Shown here: positions 1 through 9,296 of the stretch, one piece after another
Position numbering within the stretch: the first letter of the stretch is position 1
Layout: the number at the start of each line of letters is the position of its first letter
NCBI GenBank assembly: GCA_015056015.1
Contig: SVHD01000024.1
Coordinates: 1 to 37,160 of the forward strand
Direction of reading: 5' to 3'
DNA length: 37,160 nucleotides
Origin: Clostridiales bacterium
GTDB lineage: Bacteria > Bacillota > Clostridia > Christensenellales > Aristaeellaceae
The notes under the pieces: generated by a model
Seen by the model: only the letters and a program-made list of their open reading frames with translations
Told to the model about the DNA's origin: nothing
The model's database searches: none
Translations under genes and position numbers: made by a program

Positions 1-522
<522 letters not shown>

Positions 523-558
523 GGTTTAATCCCCCTATGATAATATGGCAGACGGCAA

Positions 559-1734
559 TCAGCCGCCGAAAAGGCTTCTGAAGAATGCGCCAACGCCGCT
601 GGCGGCGCGCTCATTGGAAGCAGTATCGATAATCAGATCCAGAAGACCCAGGGCACTGGAATAGGCAGGGCTGGAAAGCTTCACCGCCTTGCGGGGCAAT
701 TCCCGTACGGGCTTATCCAGCTTGGCAGCCAGGAAATCCCGTCCGCCCCGGTTGATGGCCAGGCCGCCGCCGGTCAGATACACGGGCGACCAGTTGCTCA
801 TTTTCACGCCGGATTCCTTGATGGCGTCCCGCACCGCTTCGCAGATTTCTTCCGCACGGGGCTCCAGAATTCCTTCTACCTTTTCCCGTTCGAAATTCTT
901 GGGATTGCCATCCTTGTCCGCGCCTTCAAAGGTAGCCGGTCCGGCAGAAAGGCCATATACATAGGCCCGCTTGATCTGCTCGGCCACCGGCAGGGTCACT
1001 TCCAGGCCATAGGCCAGATCGGCCGCAATATGGCCGCCGCCCATGGGGATGGTTTTCAGATACGTAACCGCATCGCCCTCAACCGCCATGACTTCGGTAT
1101 TGAGATAGCCCATATCCACCAGAACCGCCGTGCGATCCCTTTCTTCATCGGGCACGAACAGCATGGCCTGGCCGGTGGGGGTGGAGAAGCAGCCGCTCAC
1201 CGTGATGCCGATACTGCGGAAACGTTCCGTCACATCTTCCAGGAAAAACTGATCGGCAATCACGAAGGATACCATAGCCCGCAGCTCATAGCCGTGCATG
1301 CCCATGGGTTCCAGGGTCTTTTTGCCGTCATCCACAATAAACCAGGCCGGGCTGCGATGAATCACGCTGCCCCGCACATCCCCCAGTTCATTGGTGGCGC
1401 GATTGAATAATTCGTTGATATCCTTTTCCGTCACCCGGGGATCCGCGCCCTGCAGTTCTACTTTTACTTCAACCGTGCGCACCTGGGAAAAATCCCCGGG
1501 CACGCCCACATTGATTTCCCGAATGCGGGTATGGGATTGCTCCTCCGCTTCATGCACCGCATGGCTAATGGCCTCATTGAGCAGATCGGGCGCATTCCAA
1601 TGCCCTTCCATGTAGCCGTCATAGGTGGCGATTCCCGCCCCAATAATATCGCAGCGCTGCCGTCCGCTGGTCTCTGCGACCAGCGCCACAATCTTGCTTG
1701 TGCCAAAATCCATCGCGGCAACTGTTGTTTTCAT
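559..1734 (-). CDS. ftsA: Cell division protein FtsA
   Basis: FtsA is an actin-like ATPase that ties FtsZ filaments to the inner face of the membrane and recruits later division proteins. The 391-residue product opens with an actin-fold phosphate-1 loop DFGTSK (residues 9-14), has a second glycine-rich nucleotide loop near MGGGHIAAD and a third at LTGGGLAINRGG. It ends in a short amphipathic stretch (AFFRSLFGG) that fits the membrane-targeting helix. It is close to the shorter forms of the family. It lies directly upstream of ftsZ and is separated from ftsQ by about 190 bases that carry their own promoter, so ftsA-ftsZ can be expressed apart from the upstream dcw genes. Confidence 0.95.
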   Translation of the reverse strand: MKTTVAAMDFGTSKIVALVAETSGRQRCDIIGAGIATYDGYMEGHWNAPDLLNEAISHAVHEAEEQSHTRIREINVGVPGDFSQVRTVEVKVELQGADPRVTEKDINELFNRATNELGDVRGSVIHRSPAWFIVDDGKKTLEPMGMHGYELRAMVSFVIADQFFLEDVTERFRSIGITVSGCFSTPTGQAMLFVPDEERDRTAVLVDMGYLNTEVMAVEGDAVTYLKTIPMGGGHIAADLAYGLEVTLPVAEQIKRAYVYGLSAGPATFEGADKDGNPKNFEREKVEGILEPRAEEICEAVRDAIKESGVKMSNWSPVYLTGGGLAINRGGRDFLAAKLDKPVRELPRKAVKLSSPAYSSALGLLDLIIDTASNERAASGVGAFFRSLFGG

Positions 1735-1825
1735 CCGTCCATCATCCCCTGTTCGTCAGGCCAGGCCGTCTTTGACGGTACAGCCAGAAAAAGCCGAAAG
1801 CGCAATCATTCTATTCGGTCACTTT

Positions 1826-1854
1826 ATTGTAACTGTTTTGTGATAATTTGGCAA
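1826..1854 (-). promoter_or_regulatory. Sigma-A-type promoter for ftsA-ftsZ
   Basis: On the minus strand TTGCCA (1849-1854) is followed by a 17-base spacer and TACAAT (1826-1831), about 92 bases before the ftsA ATG. The gap between ftsQ and ftsA (1735-1923) is AT-rich, unlike the tight junctions in most of the cluster. A small hairpin (arms CCGTC/GACGG, 1766-1778) lies in the resulting leader. The assignment rests on sequence match only. Confidence 0.65.
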
Positions 1855-1923
1855 GTGAAAAACGAGGAAAAGCCGGATTTTTTTGAAATATTTTTCGCAA
1901 TTTTCCCTTTTCTTTTCCTTTTT

Positions 1924-2724
1924 TTACAACTCCGAGGGGGTATACGTGGCCACGGCAGGCACCGAGGCCTCAATCACCCCGCCATACTTGCCCATTTCCC
2001 TGAGCTTGTTCACCACGGCGCGCACTGTGCCAATTTTTGCCCGCAGTTCACTGGTATCCCCCAGATGGGCTGTGTAGCTATCCGTAGTGATCAGGTATAG
2101 GCTGTCCGGATTGGAAAGATTCAATTCAGATACCTGATCGGAAAATCCCTGCAGTTCAATTTCTTCCATCAGCAGCTCGTAGGCCTCCATCTGTTCCTTT
2201 GTGCCGGGAACAATAATGCTGCCCACCCTTACTTCCTTGGCCTGGAACCCGGTTACATTCACCAGATCCCCATCCGGCAGCGTGGCGCCGATTCTCTCCA
2301 GCACCATGCCCTCATCATCCAGCAGATAAGTAACCCCCATTACCTGCACATTGGCCCGGGCCACCCGTTCCTTCACATAGATGGCCACGCTGCCCGGGAA
2401 GGCCTTTTCCATTTTTTCAAAAATCAGATAGCGATTGGCATTGATGCCGGCGGCAATCTTTTCCTCATCCAGGGCAAAATAGCTTACGCCCCCGTCCAGG
2501 CCCGCCGCCGTAACCACCTCATCCCAGGTAATATCGCGATTGCCAACCACGGCGATATGCCTTACCTGCAGAATGCTTTCATTGAGCAATACCGCCACCG
2601 CGCAAATCAGAATCAGCGTGAGAATGACCGTGCGCACCCCCGCCCGTTTCCGGGGTGGGGGTGACGGCGGCGTGGGGATATTTCCTTCCCAGTATGAATT
2701 TTCAGGCGGATACATCTGCGCCAT
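1924..2724 (-). CDS. ftsQ: Cell division protein FtsQ/DivIB
   Basis: FtsQ/DivIB is a bitopic membrane protein of the divisome that holds FtsL and DivIC/FtsB together and controls septal wall synthesis. The 266-residue product has a proline- and arginine-rich cytoplasmic N terminus, one membrane segment at about residues 32-50 (LTLILICAVAVLLNESIL), then a POTRA-like domain starting QVRHIAVVGNRDITWDEV, followed by the beta domain. The start has GGAGG six bases upstream. It lies 12 bases after murA. The low-conservation family is assigned from topology, POTRA sequence and position between murA and ftsA. Confidence 0.88.
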   Translation of the reverse strand: MAQMYPPENSYWEGNIPTPPSPPPRKRAGVRTVILTLILICAVAVLLNESILQVRHIAVVGNRDITWDEVVTAAGLDGGVSYFALDEEKIAAGINANRYLIFEKMEKAFPGSVAIYVKERVARANVQVMGVTYLLDDEGMVLERIGATLPDGDLVNVTGFQAKEVRVGSIIVPGTKEQMEAYELLMEEIELQGFSDQVSELNLSNPDSLYLITTDSYTAHLGDTSELRAKIGTVRAVVNKLREMGKYGGVIEASVPAVATYTPSEL

Positions 2725-2736
2725 ATTGTGCCTCCG

Positions 2737-3993
2737 TTATACATCAATTCTATCGATTTTCGCCCCCAGGGCGGATAAGGTATCTTCCAGATGGGCATAC
2801 CCCCGGTCAATGAGAGCGATATTTTCCACAATCGTTTCGCCCTGGGCGCAGAGCCCGGCCAGCACCAGCGCTGCCCCGCCCCGCAAATCCCGGGCCATCA
2901 CCCGCATTCCGTGCATTGCATCCACGCCCTGCACCACCGCCATCCGGCCGTTGACCCGGATATTTGCGCCCATGCGGCATAAATCCGCCACATGGCTCAG
3001 TCGGTTTTCAAATACGTTTTCAATAATCACCGATGTTCCCCGGGCCACGCAGCATGCTGCCAGCATCTGGGCCTGCATATCGGTGGGAAAGCCGGGATGG
3101 GGCTGGGTCTGCAATTGGGAAATGGCATGCAGCCTTTCCGGCGCCTCCAGCGTCAGCCGGTTTCCGCTTTCCCGGATCCGGCAGCCCATTTCCTGCAGTT
3201 TATCAATCACCGGCACCAGATCCCAGGGATGTACGTTGCTAAGCTCCATCTTCCCGCCGTTCATGGCCCCGGCGCACAGCAGCGTACCCGCCACAATCCG
3301 ATCAGGAATAGGCGCATAGGAAATGCCGTGCAGCTTTTCCACGCCCTCGATTTCGATGATTTGGGTGCCCGCGCCCCGGATTTTGCCGCCCATCCGGTTG
3401 ATAAATCGCTGCAGATCCTCAATTTCCGGTTCTTTTGCCGCATTGTGAATGGTGGTGATTCCCGGCAGAAGCACCGCTGCCATCATCACATTTTCCGTAG
3501 CCCCTACGCTGGGATAATCAAAATAGACGTCCCCGGCGTGCATATCTCTGCCATCGCAGTAAAGCACGCCGCCTGCATCCACAATTCTGACCCCCAGGGC
3601 CCTGAGCCCCTTCAAATGCAGATCAATGGGCCGGATGCCGATTTCGCAGCCCCCGGGATAGGTCACCGTGGCCCGGCGCAATTTTCCCAGAATAGGGCCC
3701 AGCAGAAAAATGGAAGAGCGGATCTGCTTGGATAATTCATCCGGCATTTCCCACTGATGTAAGCGGCCGTTGCGAATCAGCATTTCCCCGTTTTGCCAGA
3801 TCGTTTCGCAGCCCAGCTTCCCCAGGATTTCCGCCATCGCGTGCACATCCCGGATATCCGGGCAATCCCGGATGATCACATCCCCTTCCGGCAGAATGGC
3901 CGCCGCCAGAATGGGCAATACGGCGTTCTTGGCCGCATCCACCCGGATGCTCCCTTCTATTCTTTCGCCGCCAAGCACTCGGAATCCTTCCAC
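2737..3993 (-). CDS. murA: UDP-N-acetylglucosamine 1-carboxyvinyltransferase MurA
   Basis: MurA transfers enolpyruvate from PEP to UDP-GlcNAc, the first committed step of peptidoglycan synthesis, in the cytoplasm. The 418-residue length is typical. The N terminus has the substrate-contacting AAKNAVLPILAAAIL (K22, N23), and the catalytic cysteine is C116 in TYPGGCEIGIRPIDLHL; because it is Cys rather than Asp, the enzyme is predicted to be sensitive to fosfomycin. The start is GTG, supported by GGAAGGTG seven bases upstream. It sits between ftsW and ftsQ; the usual murG between ftsW and murA is absent. Confidence 0.95.
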   Translation of the reverse strand: MEGFRVLGGERIEGSIRVDAAKNAVLPILAAAILPEGDVIIRDCPDIRDVHAMAEILGKLGCETIWQNGEMLIRNGRLHQWEMPDELSKQIRSSIFLLGPILGKLRRATVTYPGGCEIGIRPIDLHLKGLRALGVRIVDAGGVLYCDGRDMHAGDVYFDYPSVGATENVMMAAVLLPGITTIHNAAKEPEIEDLQRFINRMGGKIRGAGTQIIEIEGVEKLHGISYAPIPDRIVAGTLLCAGAMNGGKMELSNVHPWDLVPVIDKLQEMGCRIRESGNRLTLEAPERLHAISQLQTQPHPGFPTDMQAQMLAACCVARGTSVIIENVFENRLSHVADLCRMGANIRVNGRMAVVQGVDAMHGMRVMARDLRGGAALVLAGLCAQGETIVENIALIDRGYAHLEDTLSALGAKIDRIDV

Positions 3994-4054
3994 AAGGCTT
4001 CACCTTCCTTCTTCTCCCACCCTATGCAGGAGAAAAAAATCGGTGAAAGCCCCC

Positions 4055-5188
4055 TTATACCAGGTTTCGGTTTCCGTACCGGCTGATATTGAGCACAATG
4101 CCTACCGCCGCCATGGTGATGGAAAGGGATGTGCCCCCGGCGCTGAAAAACGGAAGCGGCAAGCCGGTGGTCGGCAGTATTCCCACCACCACCCCCATAT
4201 TGATAAAAGCCTGCACGGAAATCAGCCCCGTAATTCCTGCCGCAAGCAGGCAGCCGAATTTATCATCGCAAGTCATGGCGATGCGCAGCCCCGCCATCAA
4301 AAAGGCAATGAACAGAAAAATCACCACCAGGCAGCCCAGCAAACCAAAATCCTCTCCCACGATGGCGAAAATAAAATCGCTTTCCGGGTAAGGAAGATAG
4401 GCGTATTTCTGTCTGCCCTGACCAAGGCCCATGCCAAATAAGCCGCCGGAGCCAAAGGCGATCAGGGACTGGGAAAGCTGATACCCTTCATCGCTCATTT
4501 TGGCGAATGGATCCATAAAGGAAAGCAGGCGCTCCCTTCTGTATTCCTCGCTCCAGGCGTAATACGCCCCCACAATCAGCCCGCCGATTCCCAGGGCCAG
4601 CATATGCCGCCATTTAGCCCCGGCCAGCATCACCATCAGCACGCTCACAATGATGATGGTGCCGGCAGTGGAAAGGTTCGGCTGCTCCAGAATCAAAAGA
4701 AACATAACGCCCGGCACGATCAGCACCGGCAGAATCCCCGAAAAAAATTTCTGGATTTTTCTGCCTCGTACCGTCAGCGTCATGGCCATAAAAAGCACCG
4801 CCGCATATTTGGCCATTTCCCCCGGCTGAAAGGAAAGGCCGCCAATGGAAAGCCAGCGCCGGGAGCCGTTGATATATACGCCGACGCCGGGAATCACCAC
4901 CAACAGCAACAAAATGAAACTGAGCACTATCCCTCCTACCACTACCTTCCGCCTGCGCCAGAACTGATAAGGAATCCGGGAGGTAAAAAACATGGCGATA
5001 GCCCCCACCGCCACCCCAAAGAGCTGCTTTTTTACTTCCGATAATGGGTCTCCCCCGTCCTGGGCCTTATAGTAGGTGGCGCTGAAGAGGGTAAGCAGGC
5101 CCAGCATCAAAAGCAAAATCATGATGGTGAGCAATGATTTATCCACCGGTTTATGCCGGGGACGGGAATGCACAGCGGGCGAAATCAT
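4055..5188 (-). CDS. ftsW: Peptidoglycan polymerase FtsW/SpoVE (SEDS family)
   Basis: SEDS proteins polymerise lipid II into glycan strands together with a class B PBP, here probably the SpoVD-like protein of the same cluster. The 377-residue polytopic protein has about ten hydrophobic segments and the family signature GVYINGSRRWLSIG followed by FQPGEMAKYAAVLFMA. The conserved C-terminal region GILPTTGLPLPFFSAGGTS is also present. FtsW and SpoVE cannot be told apart from sequence alone. It is separated from murD by 97 bases that include a terminator-like hairpin. Its ribosome binding site (AGGA, six bases before ATG) is modest. Confidence 0.93.
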   Translation of the reverse strand: MISPAVHSRPRHKPVDKSLLTIMILLLMLGLLTLFSATYYKAQDGGDPLSEVKKQLFGVAVGAIAMFFTSRIPYQFWRRRKVVVGGIVLSFILLLLVVIPGVGVYINGSRRWLSIGGLSFQPGEMAKYAAVLFMAMTLTVRGRKIQKFFSGILPVLIVPGVMFLLILEQPNLSTAGTIIIVSVLMVMLAGAKWRHMLALGIGGLIVGAYYAWSEEYRRERLLSFMDPFAKMSDEGYQLSQSLIAFGSGGLFGMGLGQGRQKYAYLPYPESDFIFAIVGEDFGLLGCLVVIFLFIAFLMAGLRIAMTCDDKFGCLLAAGITGLISVQAFINMGVVVGILPTTGLPLPFFSAGGTSLSITMAAVGIVLNISRYGNRNLV

Positions 5189-5240
5189 CGGTTTTCCTGC
5201 CTTTCCGTTTCCGTTTTTTTCGCTTCTGTGCCCCTAAAAT

Positions 5241-5271
5241 ACAAAGGGCGCATGAATCATGCGCCTTTTGT
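5241..5271 (-). terminator. Terminator-like hairpin between murD and ftsW
   Basis: The minus strand has ACAAA-GGCGCATG, loop ATT, CATGCGCC-TTTGT, an 8-base perfect core stem plus 5 outer pairs, followed by ATTTT. It begins 15 bases after the murD stop. It could terminate a fraction of transcripts, attenuate the cluster or protect mRNA ends. No clear promoter follows it before ftsW. Confidence 0.55.
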
Positions 5272-5285
5272 ATGCCGTATCCGAA

Positions 5286-6707
5286 TTATAACTGATTGAC
5301 AATCTCCTTGAAAATTCTGCCCCGCTGCTCATAATCGCTGAACATATCAAAGGATGCACAGGCGGGAGAAAGCAATACGTTTCCGCCATTTTCCATCAGT
5401 TCCCTGCAAAGCAGAATGGCTTCCTTGAAGGTTTCCGCCCGGTGGATATTTTTGTATCCCGCATCCTTCAGTGCCCCTTCAATCTGATTGGCTGTTTCGC
5501 CGATCACCACACAATGGGCAATCAAGGGGGTTTTGATGATTTCTTCTGCCAGCGGCACGAAGGAAACATGCTTATCCGATCCGCCCAGAATCAGGGCCGT
5601 GGGCAATTTCATGGATTGCACAGCCTTGATGGTGGAATCCACATTGGTGCCCTTGCTGTCATTGATATAGCGGATGCCATCCTTTTCCCGGACGAATTCA
5701 ATCCGGTGCTCCACGCCCTGGAAGGTACGCAGGGTATGGCGGATCACAGGGGCGGGCACGCCCCGGGAATAGGCAATGGCCGCGGCGGCCAGGGCATTTT
5801 CCTGATTATGGGGGCCGGGAATATAGATTTCATCCATTTTGCAGATGATCTTTTCTTCATTTCCAAGCCGGATTACCATCTGGCCATCCCGGATAAAGGC
5901 GCCCTGAGGCACTTCATGCAGCCGGGAAAAATAAAGCACCCTGGCCTTCAGCCCCTTCGCCATCTTCCGGCAGTATTCATCTTCGTAATTGAGTACGGCG
6001 AAATCATCTTCCGTCTGGGCGTCAAAGATATGGCGCTTGAGCCCGGCATAGACCTCCATGGTGCCATGGCGCACCAGATGATCCTCCGTCACATTCAGCA
6101 CGGCCGCCGTCAGGGGATGGAATGTATCGGTGGTTTCCAGCTGGAAGGAGGATACCTCTACCACCACTGCATCGTCATATTTGCTTTCCATGGCAGTGGC
6201 GGATAAAGGATAGCCGATATTCCCCGCCACATGGCTGATTTTTCCCGCCTGCTCAAAAATAGCGCCCAGCAGGGAAACCGTGGTGGTTTTTCCGTTGGTG
6301 CCGGTTACCGCCACCATGCTGCCCCTTGTGAGGCGGGAAGCGATTTCCAGTTCACCGGAAACCGCCACGCCCATTTCCTTTGCAGTCTTGACGATGGGCG
6401 CATCAATGGGCACGCCGGGGCTGATGATCAGCAGATCCTTATCTTTCAGCGCATCCAGCCCGTTTTCCCCCAGGCGGAATTCGATGGGAAGCGCTTTGAG
6501 CACATCCAGCTTATCCCCGAAATTTTCCATGGGCTTCATATCGTTGACGGTCACAATCGCCTTTTCCCGGCAAAGCAGCTGGGCCAGGGCAATGCCGCTT
6601 CTGGCCATGCCCACAATCAGCACGCGCTGCCCTTCCCAGGGATTCACTTTTCCTTCCTGAGAGGAATTTTTCCTTCCGCTTGCACCAAAGAAAACGGGTT
6701 CACGCAT
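5286..6707 (-). CDS. murD: UDP-N-acetylmuramoylalanine--D-glutamate ligase MurD
   Basis: MurD adds D-glutamate to UDP-MurNAc-L-alanine in the cytoplasm using ATP. The product has the N-terminal Rossmann-like start GQRVLIVGMARSGIAL, the Mur-ligase P-loop VTGTNGKTTTVSLLG, central EVSSFQLE and the C-terminal domain with YINDSKGTN and LSPACASFDMF. Two starts are possible. The ATG at 6707 has AAGGAG nine bases upstream. A GTG at 6645-6647 (20 codons in) has AGGAAGG five bases upstream and gives an N terminus that fits the family better. I list the longer form. It follows mraY by 37 bases. Confidence 0.95.
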   Translation of the reverse strand: MREPVFFGASGRKNSSQEGKVNPWEGQRVLIVGMARSGIALAQLLCREKAIVTVNDMKPMENFGDKLDVLKALPIEFRLGENGLDALKDKDLLIISPGVPIDAPIVKTAKEMGVAVSGELEIASRLTRGSMVAVTGTNGKTTTVSLLGAIFEQAGKISHVAGNIGYPLSATAMESKYDDAVVVEVSSFQLETTDTFHPLTAAVLNVTEDHLVRHGTMEVYAGLKRHIFDAQTEDDFAVLNYEDEYCRKMAKGLKARVLYFSRLHEVPQGAFIRDGQMVIRLGNEEKIICKMDEIYIPGPHNQENALAAAAIAYSRGVPAPVIRHTLRTFQGVEHRIEFVREKDGIRYINDSKGTNVDSTIKAVQSMKLPTALILGGSDKHVSFVPLAEEIIKTPLIAHCVVIGETANQIEGALKDAGYKNIHRAETFKEAILLCRELMENGGNVLLSPACASFDMFSDYEQRGRIFKEIVNQL

Positions 6708-6744
6708 GCCTGTTCACTCCTTTTCAGATCAAATTCCGTATGTT

Positions 6745-7785
6745 TCAATAAAATGCAGTCAGAGAAAGCACCGCAATCAGGGAAAGGATCAGCGTCACGC
6801 CCGCATACATCAGCACGATCTGATTTTCCTTCATGCCGCAAAGCTCAAAATGATGATGGATGGGGGTCATCTTGAAGATACGCTTGCCCTGGCCATACTT
6901 TTTCTTGGTGATTTTGAAATAGGTGGTCTGCATCATCACGGAAACAGAGCTCATAATGCAGGTAAAGCAGATGGGAATCAGCACAAATTCCAGCTTCAGC
7001 AGCATGGCCACGCCCACCATCACGCCGCCGATAAACATGCTGCCCGTATCCCCCATGAAGATTTTGGCAGGATGCCGGTTAAAGCGCAGGAAGCCGATGC
7101 AGGCGCCCACCAGCGCGAAGCAGGCAATGGCGATCACATAGCCGTTTACGGCAAGATCATTGGCCCCGTTGGCCGCCATGAAGGAAGCAATCACGCCAAA
7201 GGCTGCCATGCCAACAACGGTAACGGAGGAAAGAATACCGTCCACCCCATCCTGCAGATTGGCGCTGTTGGTCATGAACATCACCAGCACCGTCATAATG
7301 GGAATATAGAAGACGCCCAGATTCCAGGTGTGATTGGTGAAGGGCAGAATTACATCGCTGCCCACCTTGAAATAACAGTAGACAGAGAAGGCCAGGCCCA
7401 CAAACAATTGCCCGATGAGCTTCTGCTTGGGCTTGAGCCCTTCATGATCCTTTTTCACATCCTTAATGAAATCATCGGCAAAGCCCACGGCCATGGAGCC
7501 CAGCACCACAAACAAAAGGGGCCAGAGCGCATTGGAAAAGCCAAAGTTCCATCCCTTGCGCACGCCGGTAATGACCGCCACCAGCAGCAGAGAAATAATC
7601 GTCGCCCCGGCAATCACGATGCCGCCCATATTGGGGGTGCCCTGCTTGGCCTTATGGGCCTGGGGCCCCAGATCATAGATGGTCTGGCCAAACTTGAGCT
7701 TTTTGAGATAAGGCAGGAATTTGGGCATCACCAGCAGCATGATGGAAAGGGCAATGCCGGCCGCGATCGCGCACTGTGTAAACAT
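6745..7785 (-). CDS. mraY: Phospho-N-acetylmuramoyl-pentapeptide transferase MraY
   Basis: MraY makes lipid I by moving phospho-MurNAc-pentapeptide onto undecaprenyl phosphate at the inner membrane face. The 346-residue protein has about ten membrane segments and the hallmark cytoplasmic motifs: the aspartate pair ADDFIKDVKK, NSANLQDGVDG and the histidine cluster TPIHHHFELCG. The start has AGGGAGAG upstream. It directly follows murE with a 42-base gap; murF, normally between them, is not there. Confidence 0.97.
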   Translation of the reverse strand: MFTQCAIAAGIALSIMLLVMPKFLPYLKKLKFGQTIYDLGPQAHKAKQGTPNMGGIVIAGATIISLLLVAVITGVRKGWNFGFSNALWPLLFVVLGSMAVGFADDFIKDVKKDHEGLKPKQKLIGQLFVGLAFSVYCYFKVGSDVILPFTNHTWNLGVFYIPIMTVLVMFMTNSANLQDGVDGILSSVTVVGMAAFGVIASFMAANGANDLAVNGYVIAIACFALVGACIGFLRFNRHPAKIFMGDTGSMFIGGVMVGVAMLLKLEFVLIPICFTCIMSSVSVMMQTTYFKITKKKYGQGKRIFKMTPIHHHFELCGMKENQIVLMYAGVTLILSLIAVLSLTAFY

Positions 7786-7827
7786 GGTATCTCTCCCTCT
7801 TGCGTGGTTCGTTTTCCGTTTTGCCGA

Positions 7828-9282
7828 TTATTGATCCAGTTCCTCCAGCAATTCCCGTACGACCACTTTTTCGTCGAAGGGGTGCTTTACCCCCATGATT
7901 TCCTGGTAGGTTTCATGTCCCTTGCCAGCAAGCACAATAATATCACCATCCTGCCCGATTTGCAAGGCATGGCGGATGGCTTCCCGTCGATTTTCGATCA
8001 CGATATATTGCCCGCCGGTGGGTTTGATGCCCGCTTCCACTGCTTTAAGAATCTCAAAGGGATCCTCGGTGCGGGGATTATCGCTGGTCAGGATGGAATA
8101 ATCCGCCATCCTGCCGCTGATTTCGCCCATAACGGGCCGCTTGAGGGCGTCCCGATCCCCGCCGCAGCCAAAGACGGAAATCACCCGGCCTTTGGCAAAT
8201 TCCCGCACGGCGGAAAGAATGTTTTCCAGGGCGTCCGGAGAATGGGAATAATCCAGCAGCACCTTGTAGGGCGTATGGGTATCAAGGATTTCCGCCCGGC
8301 CGGGAACGGATTTTACCTTGGCCAGCGCGGCGGTAATCACTTCGGGATTCACCCCGATATTCAGGCAGACCGCTGCTGCCGCCAATGCGTTATACACATT
8401 GAACATTCCCGTCAGCTTCAGTTCTGCCGGGTATTCGTGGGTATTAAAGAGCTTCATGGTAAAATGCACGCCGTTTTCGGTAATTTCAATATTCCGGGCA
8501 AACAAATCGGCGTTATTGCAAATGCCGTAGGTGGTACGGGGCACGGTAATATCCCGCAGGATTTCCGCGCTGGTTTCATCATCCACGTTGATGGCGGCAT
8601 TATCCAGCCAGCAGGGGGCAAAGAAGGTTTTTTTGCAGGCAAAATATTTTTCCATGGTGCCAAAGAGATCCAGATGATCCTGGGAAAGATTGGTATAGCA
8701 CCCGGATTCAAAATGCACGCCCAAAAGCCGGTTCATATGCAAAGCATGGGCGGATACCTCCATGCTTACCGCATGAACCCCTGCATCCCGCATCTGGCGG
8801 AGGAGCTTGAAAAATTCGATGGGTTCGGGGGTGGTGAAATGGGATTCCAGGTATTCATCCCCGATCATATTGCCGGTGGTGCCAATCAGGCCCACCTTGT
8901 AGCCCGCTTCCTCCAGAATTGCCTTGATCAGGAAGCTGGTGGTGGTTTTGCCCTTGGTGCCCGTTACGCCGAGCAGCTTCATTTCCCGGTCGGGATGGCC
9001 GTAAAATTCCGCCGCCATCAGGGACATGGCCGTGCGCACATTTTCCACCTGCACCTGGGGCACGTCAATGGGCAGAAAATGGGTAACCACCAGGGCTGCC
9101 GCGCCGTTTTCAATGGCCTTGGGGGCAAAATCATGGGCGTCAAAGCGCGCGCCGGGGATGCAGAAGAAAAGCCCTTTTTCGCTCTTTTTCCGGCTATCCA
9201 TCACCAGATCCAGAATTTCGCATTCGCCCCTGATTTCCTTCACTTCTTGGGCCGCGGCCTTGGCCAGCACCGATAACAGCAT
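7828..9282 (-). CDS. murE: UDP-N-acetylmuramoyl-tripeptide synthetase MurE (mDAP-adding type)
   Basis: MurE attaches the third stem-peptide residue to UDP-MurNAc-L-Ala-D-Glu. The product has the N-terminal MDSRKKSEKGLFFCIPG region, the P-loop LGVTGTKGKTTTSFLI, a carbamylated-lysine region and the C-terminal SDNPRTEDP. DNPR is the motif of meso-diaminopimelate-adding enzymes (lysine enzymes differ), so the wall is predicted to be mDAP type. A GTG at 9300 overlaps the spoVD stop by four bases. The ATG at 9282 has GGAG eight bases upstream and matches the family N terminus, so I use it (484 residues). Translation is probably coupled to spoVD. Confidence 0.95.
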   Translation of the reverse strand: MLLSVLAKAAAQEVKEIRGECEILDLVMDSRKKSEKGLFFCIPGARFDAHDFAPKAIENGAAALVVTHFLPIDVPQVQVENVRTAMSLMAAEFYGHPDREMKLLGVTGTKGKTTTSFLIKAILEEAGYKVGLIGTTGNMIGDEYLESHFTTPEPIEFFKLLRQMRDAGVHAVSMEVSAHALHMNRLLGVHFESGCYTNLSQDHLDLFGTMEKYFACKKTFFAPCWLDNAAINVDDETSAEILRDITVPRTTYGICNNADLFARNIEITENGVHFTMKLFNTHEYPAELKLTGMFNVYNALAAAAVCLNIGVNPEVITAALAKVKSVPGRAEILDTHTPYKVLLDYSHSPDALENILSAVREFAKGRVISVFGCGGDRDALKRPVMGEISGRMADYSILTSDNPRTEDPFEILKAVEAGIKPTGGQYIVIENRREAIRHALQIGQDGDIIVLAGKGHETYQEIMGVKHPFDEKVVVRELLEELDQ

Positions 9283-9296
9283 TTCTTTCACTCCGT

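Noticed and set aside
6706-9276. Very long plus-strand open frame (856 codons) opposite murD/mraY/murE
   Set aside because: It spans three well-recognised minus-strand genes, is rich in His, Gly and Gln as expected from antisense reading of GC-rich codons, and has no recognisable domain.
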